DNA of 24,895 nucleotides from Pigoraptor vietnamica. Taxonomy: Eukaryota; Opisthokonta; Filasterea. Made by a program: the position numbers and the translations under genes. The stretch is taken from assembly GCA_943704525.1 (NCBI GenBank), contig CALSCQ010001498.1:20001-44895 (forward strand), read 5' to 3'. Positions 1 through 8,989 of this stretch are shown piece after piece. Each line of letters starts with the position of its first letter. Within the stretch, counting starts at the first letter, position 1. The notes beneath the pieces are model-generated. The model did not search any database, was not told the origin of the DNA, and was given only the letters and a program-made list of their open reading frames with translations.

Positions 1-3000
1 CAATTTCCACTCGCCGGCCTTCTCTCATGCGCAGCAGAGGCACTACTGCCCCTGCCCTCAGCCGTTCATACACGGGGAAAGCCCACCGAGCTGTCCGCGA
101 GAGCAAAGTTCCGCTTGCGCGCACCCCCTCGCACGCTGAGTGTTCCGCAATCGCCTCGACCGACACGTGGAACTCACACAAGTCCATAGACGCGAACCCC
201 ACCGTCGCCGTCGCCGCCATGGCGCAGAGGGTCGCGGGCGCCACAGCGTCGCGATTTGGCCGGCACTTCGCAAAAAGCAACAGAGACGCCGCGCATGCAA
301 TGTCACCGAGGCACGACCGATGGTCGGGATCCCACAAACGCTCCTGCCCAAGGCACGCGACGCAGTTCTCCAGCGCCATGTCGACTGCGTCAGCGTGCCC
401 TCCGTCCTCACCGGTGCAAACGAGCGAGTAAAGGCCCTTCGCAAGTTCACAGACGTGCTTGTGTTCAAGCGTCGCGTTTTCCCTGTCGCACACGTGGAAG
501 AATGTTGCCCTCGTAACCGCCGAGAGAAATGCAAAGCCGCCGCCCGCACAGCCAATCGAAATGGCACTCCCTCCCCCTCCAAGTAACATTTGCGCTCTGA
601 AAAACTCTGGATGAGGGCTGCGCGCGACGTATGCGGACAGCGTCGCGAAAACGGTCGGCAGGTTGCTGCGAACCCGGCAATTATAGGCGAGCGCTGAAGC
701 CACTTCCAGATCGTAATCGAAGCGGTGGCGATGTATGGCGCGCACAATGAGATCATCGTCTGGCGACCGCACGTCATCCACGTAGCTGCCTACGCGCCCT
801 CGCGACGGGAACTGGACTCTCCCGCGAAAAGCAGTTCCAACAATTCGGTATAGCCAGTATAAGGGATCATGGGCCGCCGTGACAGTCGCCGCGCCACGTC
901 AAGCATCGCATCGGCCGACACGAGCGCGGGCGCGTGGGTGTCCGCGTCGTCGCACGCGTACTGCGCGAGTCTGCCGAGAGGGCGAAACCGCGAGTTATCC
1001 GCAAGTTCGAAAGGGCTGTCCAGCTGAGCGGCGGCGCGCTCCAGCAACATGTCAAGCACACCGGCTTCCATAAGTTCACGCGCGCAACTGTGGTCGATAT
1101 CGGCCACAGCGGCAAGGAGGTTCATCGGGAGCTCCACTGAAGGCACGCGACGATCGCGGGGACAGCGCTGCGCGAGTGCCAACGCAACGCTGACGGCGGT
1201 CGACACCCGCGACGATCGCGGGGACAGCGCTGCGCGAGTGCCAACGCAACGCTGACGGCGGTCGACACCCACGAGCGATCCTGGCGCAGATACGCAGCAA
1301 CTTCGGGAAACATAGTGTCGACGTCCGATGGGAGCGCCCACGAGGGAAGATATCGATCGTCCATGGACGCCCTCATCCGTCCGGCGAGACGCGGCATTGA
1401 TGCGCAGAATTCGAACACTTGTGCCGCAGCCTCCAGGACGGCCACGTGATCCGGCCACACGCGCGCAGCACGAACGGCCGCGCGAGCCATTTCGTCAAGG
1501 GGAAGGGCGTCGCGCACTTCTCGCGCACCACCATTCTCCGCACTACAGTACGCGCTTACAGCCGCATTAAACTGCAGTAAAAGCGCGGCCGCAGCGCACG
1601 CCGGCGACAACATGTCCCTCCCGAGGCACGCGCGGGCGACCGTCACCCACTCTGGGTTGCACTGGTGACTTCGCCTTCGGACGTTCTGTCCAATCATTTT
1701 CGCCAGCGACCCCAGGCCGCAGTGCACGACCACTTCGTCCGTCGGAAATGACGCGATGGCGCTGAGGACAGCGCTCGCGTAACTCTCGTCGCGGAAGCGG
1801 TCACCCTCCCAACCGATGGACCACCGGCGGCCGGCGAGTGCGCCACAGCAGTGCCGCTGCACACGCACGTTGGTGGGCGCCTCTCGCATTACACTGGCGA
1901 CGGCGGCGAGCAGTCCGTACACCGACTCGCTATACCCACGCACAGCGACATACCGCACGTTAGCCAGCGGCGCCAGCGACAGCTCGTGCGACTGGACGAT
2001 TTCGATAACCACCTTGGACAGGCGGCATGCCCACGAGAGATCAATGTGCTCGCGTGTGTTGACAACGAGGCGAACCGACGTCATAGTCGCCGCAAGGACG
2101 TCAAAGCCGTGTCGCGGAGCGTAACGGTCGGCGTAATATGACCCATAACCAGTCGTTCTAGCGTACGTACCCGTGCACAGGGACAGGGACGTGAGCGAAA
2201 GGCGCGCAAGGTCCACGAGCTCATAAGGGTCGTCACCCGTCAGCCGCGACGAAATGAAAGGATGCATTTCTCGAGGCAGTTGTAGCACGCGGACCCACGA
2301 CAACGTGAGGGAATGAACACGCGCACCCTCCGGCAGAGGCGTGATCAGCACATCGTGCAGCACCAGCGAGTGCACGCGGCCCAAAAACAGCGCCGACACG
2401 TCCGTAGGACCACTGCGGCCTTCGATCGTGACGGCGTATACACCGGCGAGTGGGCTCACATCGCGCACGCCCTCGCGACCGACGTCAGCGCACTGCAGTG
2501 GCGAATCTTTGCTCGCTGAAGGGAGGAAATGTGTGGGAGCGCCGTTATGTTATCGCACTGCGACATCACGATCTTCCGGAGCGTCTCACTTTGCCCCAGG
2601 CACGCAATGTCCGACACGCCGCATCCACTAAGCACGAGGGTGTTCACGGAAGCAAGTTGCGACAGATTTTCCAAAGACTGCACGTCCATCACTTCGACAC
2701 GATGGAATCCCGCGACGCATGCCATATCGCGCGTTGCGGGGGAACGACGGGAAGGAGGCTTGCGGGCACCGCAGACGTGACACTCCTCCTCGACCACAAA
2801 CCCTTCCGCCGCCGAAGCGATTGTGTCGAAAGTGCGCCTTCCGCAGCAGTCCTCAATCTCCACATGAATGGGGAGCGGTGCAAGAGGACCGAGGAGGAGG
2901 GCGTTGCGCACGTGCGCGCAGAAGTCGGGATCCAGGCCCATGGCACGCAATATGCGCCGCCTGAGACTGACGGCGACATCGTCCGGCCACAGAGACACGC

Positions 3001-3101
3001 AGGCCACGTGACACGCGCGAGAGGGTGTGGCGCTCGGCGCTGCAAAGAAACGCGCCAATGTCGCCGAGTGTGTCCACGGGGAGGTCGAGAAAGGACGCCA
3101 T
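1..3101 (-). pseudogene. F-box / leucine-rich repeat / armadillo-like protein gene, frame-disrupted, 3' end off the left edge
   Basis: The first ATG (3101) opens an F-box: MASFLDLPVDTLGDIGAF, then LSRVSRGLR. F-box proteins are substrate receptors of SCF ubiquitin ligases. Further along the strand the coding signal continues in other frames. About 3010-2456 carries leucine-rich repeats (LRKIVMSQCDNITALPHIS). About 2468-1210 carries more repeats (VRDVSPLAGVYAVTIEG), then alanine-rich helices that look armadillo-like. The continuation lies at about 1145-820 in one frame and 815-1 in another; the last stretch is open to the window edge (for example HKHVCELAKGLYSLVCTGED). A 62-bp tandem duplication at 1146-1270 accounts for one frame change; at least three others occur near 3000, 2460 and 810, where I see no plausible introns. 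The other conserved genes here read cleanly, so decay is more likely than sequencing error. The F-box call is good; the armadillo call is inference from helix pattern. Confidence 0.6.
1146..1270. repeat. 62-bp tandem duplication, two copies
   Basis: Two essentially identical copies abut (about 1147-1208 and 1209-1270), each containing CGACGATCGCGGGGACAGCG and ending GTCGACACCC. The period of 62 is not a multiple of three, so the duplication shifts the reading frame of the F-box/LRR gene on the minus strand. Each copy's flank matches one side of the ORF: the left-hand reading continues into VPSVELPMNLLAAVADIDHS, the right-hand one comes from VAAYLRQDRSWVSTAVSVAL. Near identity of the copies suggests a recent event. 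Confidence 0.9.
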
Positions 3102-3421
3102 CGCGCGCCATTACACAACACACGCGCACGATGCTGTTTTGTTTTGTTTGTGTTCGGCGTGAATGTCGTGGGTGTTACAGCACGTGATATATCACGTGAC
3201 TATGATGTTTCGTCATAGTGACGCCATTCGCACTGTCCAGTCATTTTCCATTGCACGTGCGGCTGTAAGCACACACACACACAGGCTCGTCCCATCGTCC
3301 GCCATCCGCATCCATCCACTCTCACGGCACCGTCCGAGAGTGTTCATCTGCGCGCGCGCATCCTTTTGCAACGTGCACGCACGGTTGGCTTTGCTTTGGC
3401 GCTGAGAACCGTTCCGCAAAA
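3102..3421. promoter_or_regulatory. Divergent promoter region between the F-box gene and EF1B-gamma
   Basis: These 320 bp separate two head-to-head start codons (3101 on minus, 3422 on plus). At 3181-3198 lies a perfect 18-bp palindrome, CACGTGATATATCACGTG, which is two E-boxes around an AT core. It abuts a second inverted repeat, ACTATGA (3199-3205) and TCATAGT (3213-3219). A short CA run lies near 3270-3284. E-boxes of this form are bound by bHLH-type factors in many eukaryotes; their use here is inference. No clear TATA box is placed relative to a start site. Confidence 0.6.
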
Positions 3422-5446
3422 ATGGCTCCCATCGGGGTAAGCAGCAGATTGCGATGACGTTGCAACTCTCAATAGGGAGGGTATTAACATTGCATCTCTG
3501 GCCGTGTGCGCAGAAAATCTACACGTACCCCAACAACCCGCGGGTGAACAAGGCGCTGATTGCGGCCCAGTACGCCGGCGTGGAGGTCCAGGTCGTGTCT
3601 TCTGGCGCAGAGTTTACGTATGGCGTGACGAACAAGAGCGAGGCTTTCCTCAAGAAGTTCCCCGTCGGCAAGGTGCGCTGCTGCTGAAGTGCTTGGGCAT
3701 GTGGAAGAAGCGGGCACTGGCGTGCGATCGAATTGACTTTTATCTGAGTGTGGATGCTCATTTTCAAGTCTGATTGGATGTGCGTTTGTGCAGGTGCCTG
3801 CGTTCGAGGGCACGGACGGCACGCTTCTGTTTGAGAGCAACGCGATTGCCTACTACAGTGAGTGTTTGCATCGCCGTCTGATTCGGCCTCCCATTGTGCG
3901 GTTTGGGACTTTGCTCGTGATGATACGAAAACATATCTACAGTTATCCCTGTCCGAGAAAATCGTGCGGAGAAACGTTACATCTGACCCCATCATGTCCC
4001 TACCTTCCGTACTTTTGTTTACGTGTTCGTCGTGCTCCTTTTACTTGCTTAATGTGCGCAACGCGTCATGCAGTTGCTTCGCTCAAGAAGGACGCGAACC
4101 TTCTCGGCAAGAGCGACGTGGAGGCCGCGCAGGTGCAGCAGTTTGTCAACTTTGCGGACCACGAGATCTACCCCGCGTCGTGCACGTGGGTGTACCCCAT
4201 CCTCGGGATCATCAACTTCAACAAGGTTTGTTGAGAGACTGAACTTGTCGCACCTGCGTTACTCGCGTCTATTTTCTGTTACACACTGCTGTGGCACTCT
4301 GACGCGTGGCGCTTGTGAATTGAGCAGCAGGCGAGCGACAAGGCGAAGCAGGACATTGAGCGCGCCCTCGCCGCCCTCAACGAGATTCTCCGCACGCGCA
4401 CCTTCCTCGTGGGCGAGCGCGTGAGCCTTGCTGACATTGTCGTCGCGTCGACCCTCGTTCCGCTGTACGAGAACGTGCTCGATGCCGCGACGCGCAAGCC
4501 CTTCGTGAATGTGAACCGGTGGTTCAACACGCTGATCCACCAGAAGGAGTTCAAGGCCGTGCTCGGCGACTTCAAGCTCGTGGAGACGGCCAAGCAGCCC
4601 CAGCAGCCGGCGAAGGACGAGAAGAAGCCTAAGGAGGAGAAGAAGAAGGAGGAGAAGCCTAAGGAGGAGAAGAAGAAGGAGGAGAAGCCTAAGGAGGAGA
4701 AGAAGCCCGCCAAGAAGGAGGAGGAGGATGACGACGTTGCCGACGAGGAGCGCGAGGCCCCCGCGAAGGACCCCCTCGCCGCCCTTCCCAAGTCGTCGTT
4801 TGACCTCGACGCCTTCAAGCGCGCCTACTCGAACGAGGACACGGTGACGGTCGCCATTCCCCACTTCTGGAAGAACCTGGACAAGGAGGGCTACTCGATC
4901 TGGCGCTGCGACTACAAGTACCCCGAGGAGCTGCAGAAGGTGCGCTCGCGTGCAGTGCGGTCGTTTGCACTGAAGGGCGGAGCGGGCGGTGTTGTTTTTT
5001 GTTATTCAAGCTTGTTTATTTGGTTTGGCTGACGGAAGAGTTTGCGCAGGTCTTCATGACGTGCAACCTCATCGCTGGCTTCTACCAGCGCGTGGAGAAG
5101 CTCCGCAAGTATGCGTTTGCCTCGATGTGCGTGTTTGGCGTTGACAACAACAACCAGATCTCTGGCATCTGGGTCACCAAGGGCAAGGACCTCGTTTTCC
5201 CGGTGCGTCTCCTCTCTGCTGTGGACTTGGAAAGCTCAATTACCTGTTGTATTAGGCGGCGTTCTCATCCCTTTTTATTTCTGCCGTCAGCTTAACGAGG
5301 ACTGGAACGTGGATGCGCCGTCGTACGACTGGAAGCTGCTCGACCCCAACGCCCCCGAGACGGTGACGATGGTCAACGAGTTCCTCGCGTGGGAGGGCAA
5401 GGAGTTTACGGAGCGCAAGTTCAACCAGGGCAAGATCTTCAAGTAA
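3422..5446 (+). CDS. EEF1G: Translation elongation factor 1B gamma subunit
   Basis: The gamma subunit scaffolds the eEF1B nucleotide-exchange complex that recharges eEF1A with GTP. Exons: 3422-3436, 3514-3672, 3794-3857, 4074-4225, 4328-4939, 5050-5202, 5291-5446; phases are consistent and give 436 aa, close to the roughly 437 aa of animal homologues. The start is the short exon MAPIG followed by donor GTAAGC. Residues 1-80 are a thioredoxin-like GST N domain (KIYTYPNNPRVNKAL); 85-205 a helical GST C domain (FLVGERVSLADIVVASTL). Residues 220-270 form a Lys/Glu/Pro linker. About 274-436 is the conserved EF1G C-terminal domain (WKNLDKEGYSIWRCDYKYPE, then ASMCVFGVDNNNQISGIW). It ends KFNQGKIFK before TAA. 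The upstream region is a compact divergent promoter with an E-box palindrome. Codon use is strongly G/C-ending, as expected of a highly expressed gene. Confidence 0.96.
4625..4705 (+). repeat. 30-bp coding minisatellite in the EF1B-gamma linker
   Basis: Two full copies and a partial third of a 30-bp unit (4625-4654, 4655-4684, 4685-4705) are identical at nucleotide level and encode the decapeptide KPKEEKKKEE. The identity, including synonymous positions, points to recent copy-number change rather than old selection on charge alone. Confidence 0.9.
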
Positions 5447-5504
5447 ATGGGACGACCCTCTTCTCGCACACACAACGGAACGCGCGTTTGCTGCGCTGCG
5501 TCGC

Positions 5505-5522
5505 ATTAAAACAGAAAAACAC

Positions 5523-5597
<75 letters not shown>
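5505..5597 (+). other. ATTAAA polyadenylation-type signal followed by a 73-nt genomic poly(A) tract
   Basis: ATTAAA sits at 5505-5510, 59 nt past the EF1B-gamma stop. An uninterrupted run of A occupies 5525-5597, starting 14 nt downstream of the signal, where transcript cleavage would be expected. The run is not expected as chance in GC-rich DNA. It could be an ordinary homopolymer, or the trace of a cDNA-templated event at the 3' end. Confidence 0.7.
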
Positions 5598-5600
<3 letters not shown>

Positions 5601-6331
5601 GAAACAGCCCTGTAACAGTATTGTTACTACATGGACACGTGACACGGTCTGATTTGTTTCCACGCGAACTCCCCCGCGTGTGGTTGGGCCTCAAATTGAA
5701 GAAGATGCGAAAAATGTGCGCGAAAATCGCACCAATTTGTCAATGCTCTGGGCGCAGGCCGTGGGAAAAAGTCGACCCAGTGGAGTGTGTTCGCGTGGCG
5801 CTCTCCACGTTCAAACGGAAGGAGAGGGTTCCATTCTCCTTGTCGCTTCTACTTCTCCACAGAGAGTGTGCTTCATTCGCACGCACACACACAACTCTTG
5901 AAGAAGGAGGCGGAAAAAAAAGCCGCTTTGCTCTGCCTGCCTCTGGGGGAGCAAGCGCCTGGTGCGTGTCTGTCTGTGCGGGCAGTCCTTTCGTGTGCGA
6001 AACGCTCCTTCTGTCCCCTTTCTTTGGACCTTGTCGTAATTTTTTGTTGTCTCTCCGTATTAATAGTTTGTCTTTTGCTTTGCCTTTGTTTATCTCTGCC
6101 TTTTTTTTGGTGTATTTTTGTGTTTTTGTGTTTTTGTGTTTTCGTACGTTTGTCGTTTTTTCGTTAGAAAACGATGAGACGCGACTCTTCTCTCTCCTCG
6201 CGGCATTCGCTGTCATATTCTTTCGGCCCACAAAACTCATCTTCGCGCCCACTTTTTCCTTTCCTTTCAGACGGGCGCGCTCATTTCGCTCAATTCCGGC
6301 CGTTTTGCGCGTGGGAAGAAACGCTGTGAAA
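5598..6331. other. Intergenic spacer with a strongly T-rich strand
   Basis: No gene is supported here. From about 6030 to 6170 the plus strand is T-rich and includes a (GTGTTTTT)-like repeat near 6112-6142, in contrast to the GC-rich surroundings. It lies upstream of the oxysterol-binding-protein gene and probably holds its promoter and 5' UTR. The frame of the downstream start codon happens to be open through this stretch, but the translation is low-complexity. Confidence 0.6.
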
Positions 6332-8574
6332 ATGAATCGGCGCCAGGATGCGCGCGTGGAACGCGGGTACTTTGAGGCGGACCACCTCTTCAACAGGTGC
6401 GGCTGCGCGCGTGTGCACTCGCCATGTCCTCTTTCTTGCGCCTGCCTTTGTCGCATTTCAAACACTCTGTTTGTGTGTGTCCTTTTTCCACTTGTGAAAG
6501 GGTTCGTTGTTGTTTGGGCTCTTGTCTAGTGGCACCTTCCGCTGTCCCTCGGCGTCCTTTCCGCCGTCCATTTGCGTGTGACATGCCTTCTTGTGTGGCA
6601 TACCCCTCCCCTCTGTGCTCTCTCTCTCTCTCTCCCCGATACACTTTCCTCGCAGCATACCGCTCCCCCTCTGCTATCCCCTTCTTAATATACAAATACA
6701 CATTACTCACCGCACAGTCCCTCCCCCGCAGCGTCTTTCAGTGCCACGAGCGGCAAAAGCACGGCGGCCTCAAGTTCACCGACAACGAGTACCTCCAGCT
6801 GCAGCGCAATGGCGCGTGGGACATTATTAGCACCCTCGGCAACTCGATTCTCGAGGGAAAGGACATTGCGAGCCTCTCGTTCCCCGTCGAGGTGGGCCTG
6901 CGCTTTGGCTTCTCAATGGGGTATCGAAGTCCGCGCCCCTGAATGTTGAACAGCAGTGGAGGACAGGCAACGCTCCCTTGTGGCGCTTGATCCTGCCGTG
7001 ATGTTAATAGTGCCGGGGCTGTTGCGTGCGTGCGTGTGTGTTGCGTTTCGATTGCGATGCTGTGCTGACCGACGTGCCGTGATTGCGTCTCTTCACCGCC
7101 CAGTTCTTTGAGCCTCGCTCCGCACTCGAACGCTTCATGGTCGGCCTGTGCTTTGGTCCGACGTTTCTTGCGGCCGCGTCGCACGAGTCGGACCCCCTTC
7201 GCCGCTTCCAGCTCACGATGTGCTTTGTCGTCGCGGGCCTCCACCTGCTGCCCACGCAGCGCGCCCCGTTCAACCCCATCCTTGGCGAGACGTCGCAGGC
7301 GTCGCTGTCGGACGGCACGAGCGTCTCCCTGGAGCAGATAAGCCACCACCCGCCCGTCTCGGCGGTGTGCGTCACGGCGGCCGACGGCAGCTACGAGATG
7401 CACGGGCAGTTCACGTGGACGGCGAACATCCGGGGCAACGCGATGCGCTCGCAGATGAAGGGGGAGATGCGCGTGGACTTCGCGGACGGCGGACGCATTT
7501 CGTTTGAGCTGCCGACGGTCGCCATCGGCGGCCTCCTGTGGGGCGAGCGCACGTACGACCTCTGCGGCACGGTCGCCTTCAGGTGTGTGGAGAGATGGTG
7601 ATTTGTCGATGTCCCCTCCGTTCGTGTTGCTTCGACCCTTCCCTTGCCGAAGCTTATGGTGTCTCTATCATAAATGTCATTGGTGTCGTCTCTGTGTGCG
7701 TTCGCTCACCCGCCCACGTTCTCCTTTGACGTCCGCAGGGACGAGCAAAACGGGATTGCGTGCGACCTCGTCTTCAACCCGGACTCGAAGCGGTCGTGGC
7801 TCAAGCGCATCTTTCGCATGCGCCGCACCCTCTCACGTGACGCCGTCGCCGGCACCATCTACTACCGCGCCGACCCCCTCAACGACCCGGACGCGATTGC
7901 CTCGTGCGAAGTGTCCGGCAGCTGGCTCTCGAACCTCGAATTTGAAGACTGCGGCGACCTGTGGCGTCTCGGCCGCGAGCGCCCGTCGTCGATCATCCCC
8001 GCCCCAGACCCCCTTCCGTCCGACAGCCGCTATCGCGAGGACATTCAGGCGCTGACGGAGGGCGAGGTCGAGCGCGCGGAGGAGCTCAAGCGGCTGCTCG
8101 AGGAGAGGCAGCGCTACATGGCGCGCCTGCGGAAAGCCGGCGAGCGCGAACGCCAAGTGCGCGCGAAGAAGTCGTCGTCGGGCGGATCGCGCGCCGCCAA
8201 GGCCGTGTCGTTCATCTCAGCTGCTCTGTCGCCGCAGTCGGGCACCGGGTCGCAGTCGCTTGCGGGCAGCGGGCAGCGAAGGTGCGTGTCGGGCGACGGC
8301 TTGTGTTTTTGTGTTTTTTCCAAACTGTCTCTAATTCGCTGCTGTATTTTCGTGTTCTTTTTCTATTTCGTACAGGGGCAAGGACGCCCTCCGCCGCGGC
8401 TCGCTCGATTCCGTGCGCTCTTTCTATAGCGCCCGTTCGCACTTTGGCGAGGGCTCGGTGGCGGACTCTGCGTCTGTCACGAGCCGTTCGCCCCGCAGCG
8501 CTTCGAACGCTTCGATGGGCAAGCCCTCGCGCGCACAGCGACCCACGTCGGGCTCGGTTGCGAGCGGCCGATAG
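6332..8574 (+). CDS. Oxysterol-binding protein-related lipid transfer protein (ORP/Osh family), short form
   Basis: ORP proteins carry sterols and phosphoinositides between membranes at contact sites. Exons: 6332-6396, 6732-6891, 7104-7582, 7739-8281, 8376-8574; 481 aa. The family signature EQISHHPP is at residues 152-159, preceded by PFNPILGE (130-137) and the lid/entry motif FFEPRSALERF (76-86). The ligand-binding barrel runs to about residue 300, followed by EVSGSWLSNLEFEDCGDLWR. A charged helix (about 325-370, ERAEELKRLLEERQRYM) and a Ser/Arg-rich tail close the protein. There is no PH domain, ankyrin repeat or transmembrane segment in this model, so it resembles compact Osh4-type members. 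The start ATG 6332 begins MNRRQDARVERGYFEAD; the first intron (335 nt) is the longest in the window and has a CT repeat near 6619-6636. The next gene is convergent. Confidence 0.93.
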
Positions 8575-8989
8575 CACGCACTGCAAGCGCTTGCGTGCGC
8601 TTGAGGCTCCGTCTTGTGTGCGACGCGTATGCGTGCACACGGCGGGGCTTTATGCTGTCGTTGCGTGCGTTTGCGCCAGTCGGTGGGGTTGGATCCCACT
8701 GGCAAACGTCTGCTATGTCTCCGTGTAATAATTCCATGCACTTTGGCTTATGCACCCACGCGCCTTCCACGTGTTGATAAATATCTTCCTTGAAACAAAC
8801 GGATCGGGGGAGCGCTGCATAGTGTTGATGTGCCAGTGCAATCGTGTCGGGTGCGTCGACGAAGAGATGGCTTGTGCGGGCTCTTTCCTTGCGTGAACGC
8901 ACTAACTAATTGTCGTCGGAAATTGTGTTGTGCCAATGTTAAAAATGCAATTTCACGCAAACGAACGCCCCCGCACACAACACCACCGC
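8575..8989. other. Convergent 3' spacer
   Basis: This 415-bp stretch separates the ends of the ORP gene (plus) and the STAND-TPR gene (minus). It contains AT-rich words such as TAATAATT (near 8727) and GATAAATATC (near 8777) that could serve 3' processing. I see no gene in it. Confidence 0.5.

Noticed and set aside
5525-5597. Poly-Lys and poly-Phe reading frames
   Set aside because: They are translations of the poly(A) tract.
5621-6529. Long plus-strand frame (302 codons) running into the ORP start, with hydrophobic stretches
   Set aside because: It is open only because the spacer is T- and C-rich; the translation is low-complexity and it reads across the ORP first-intron donor. The ATG at 6332 gives the normal family N-terminus.
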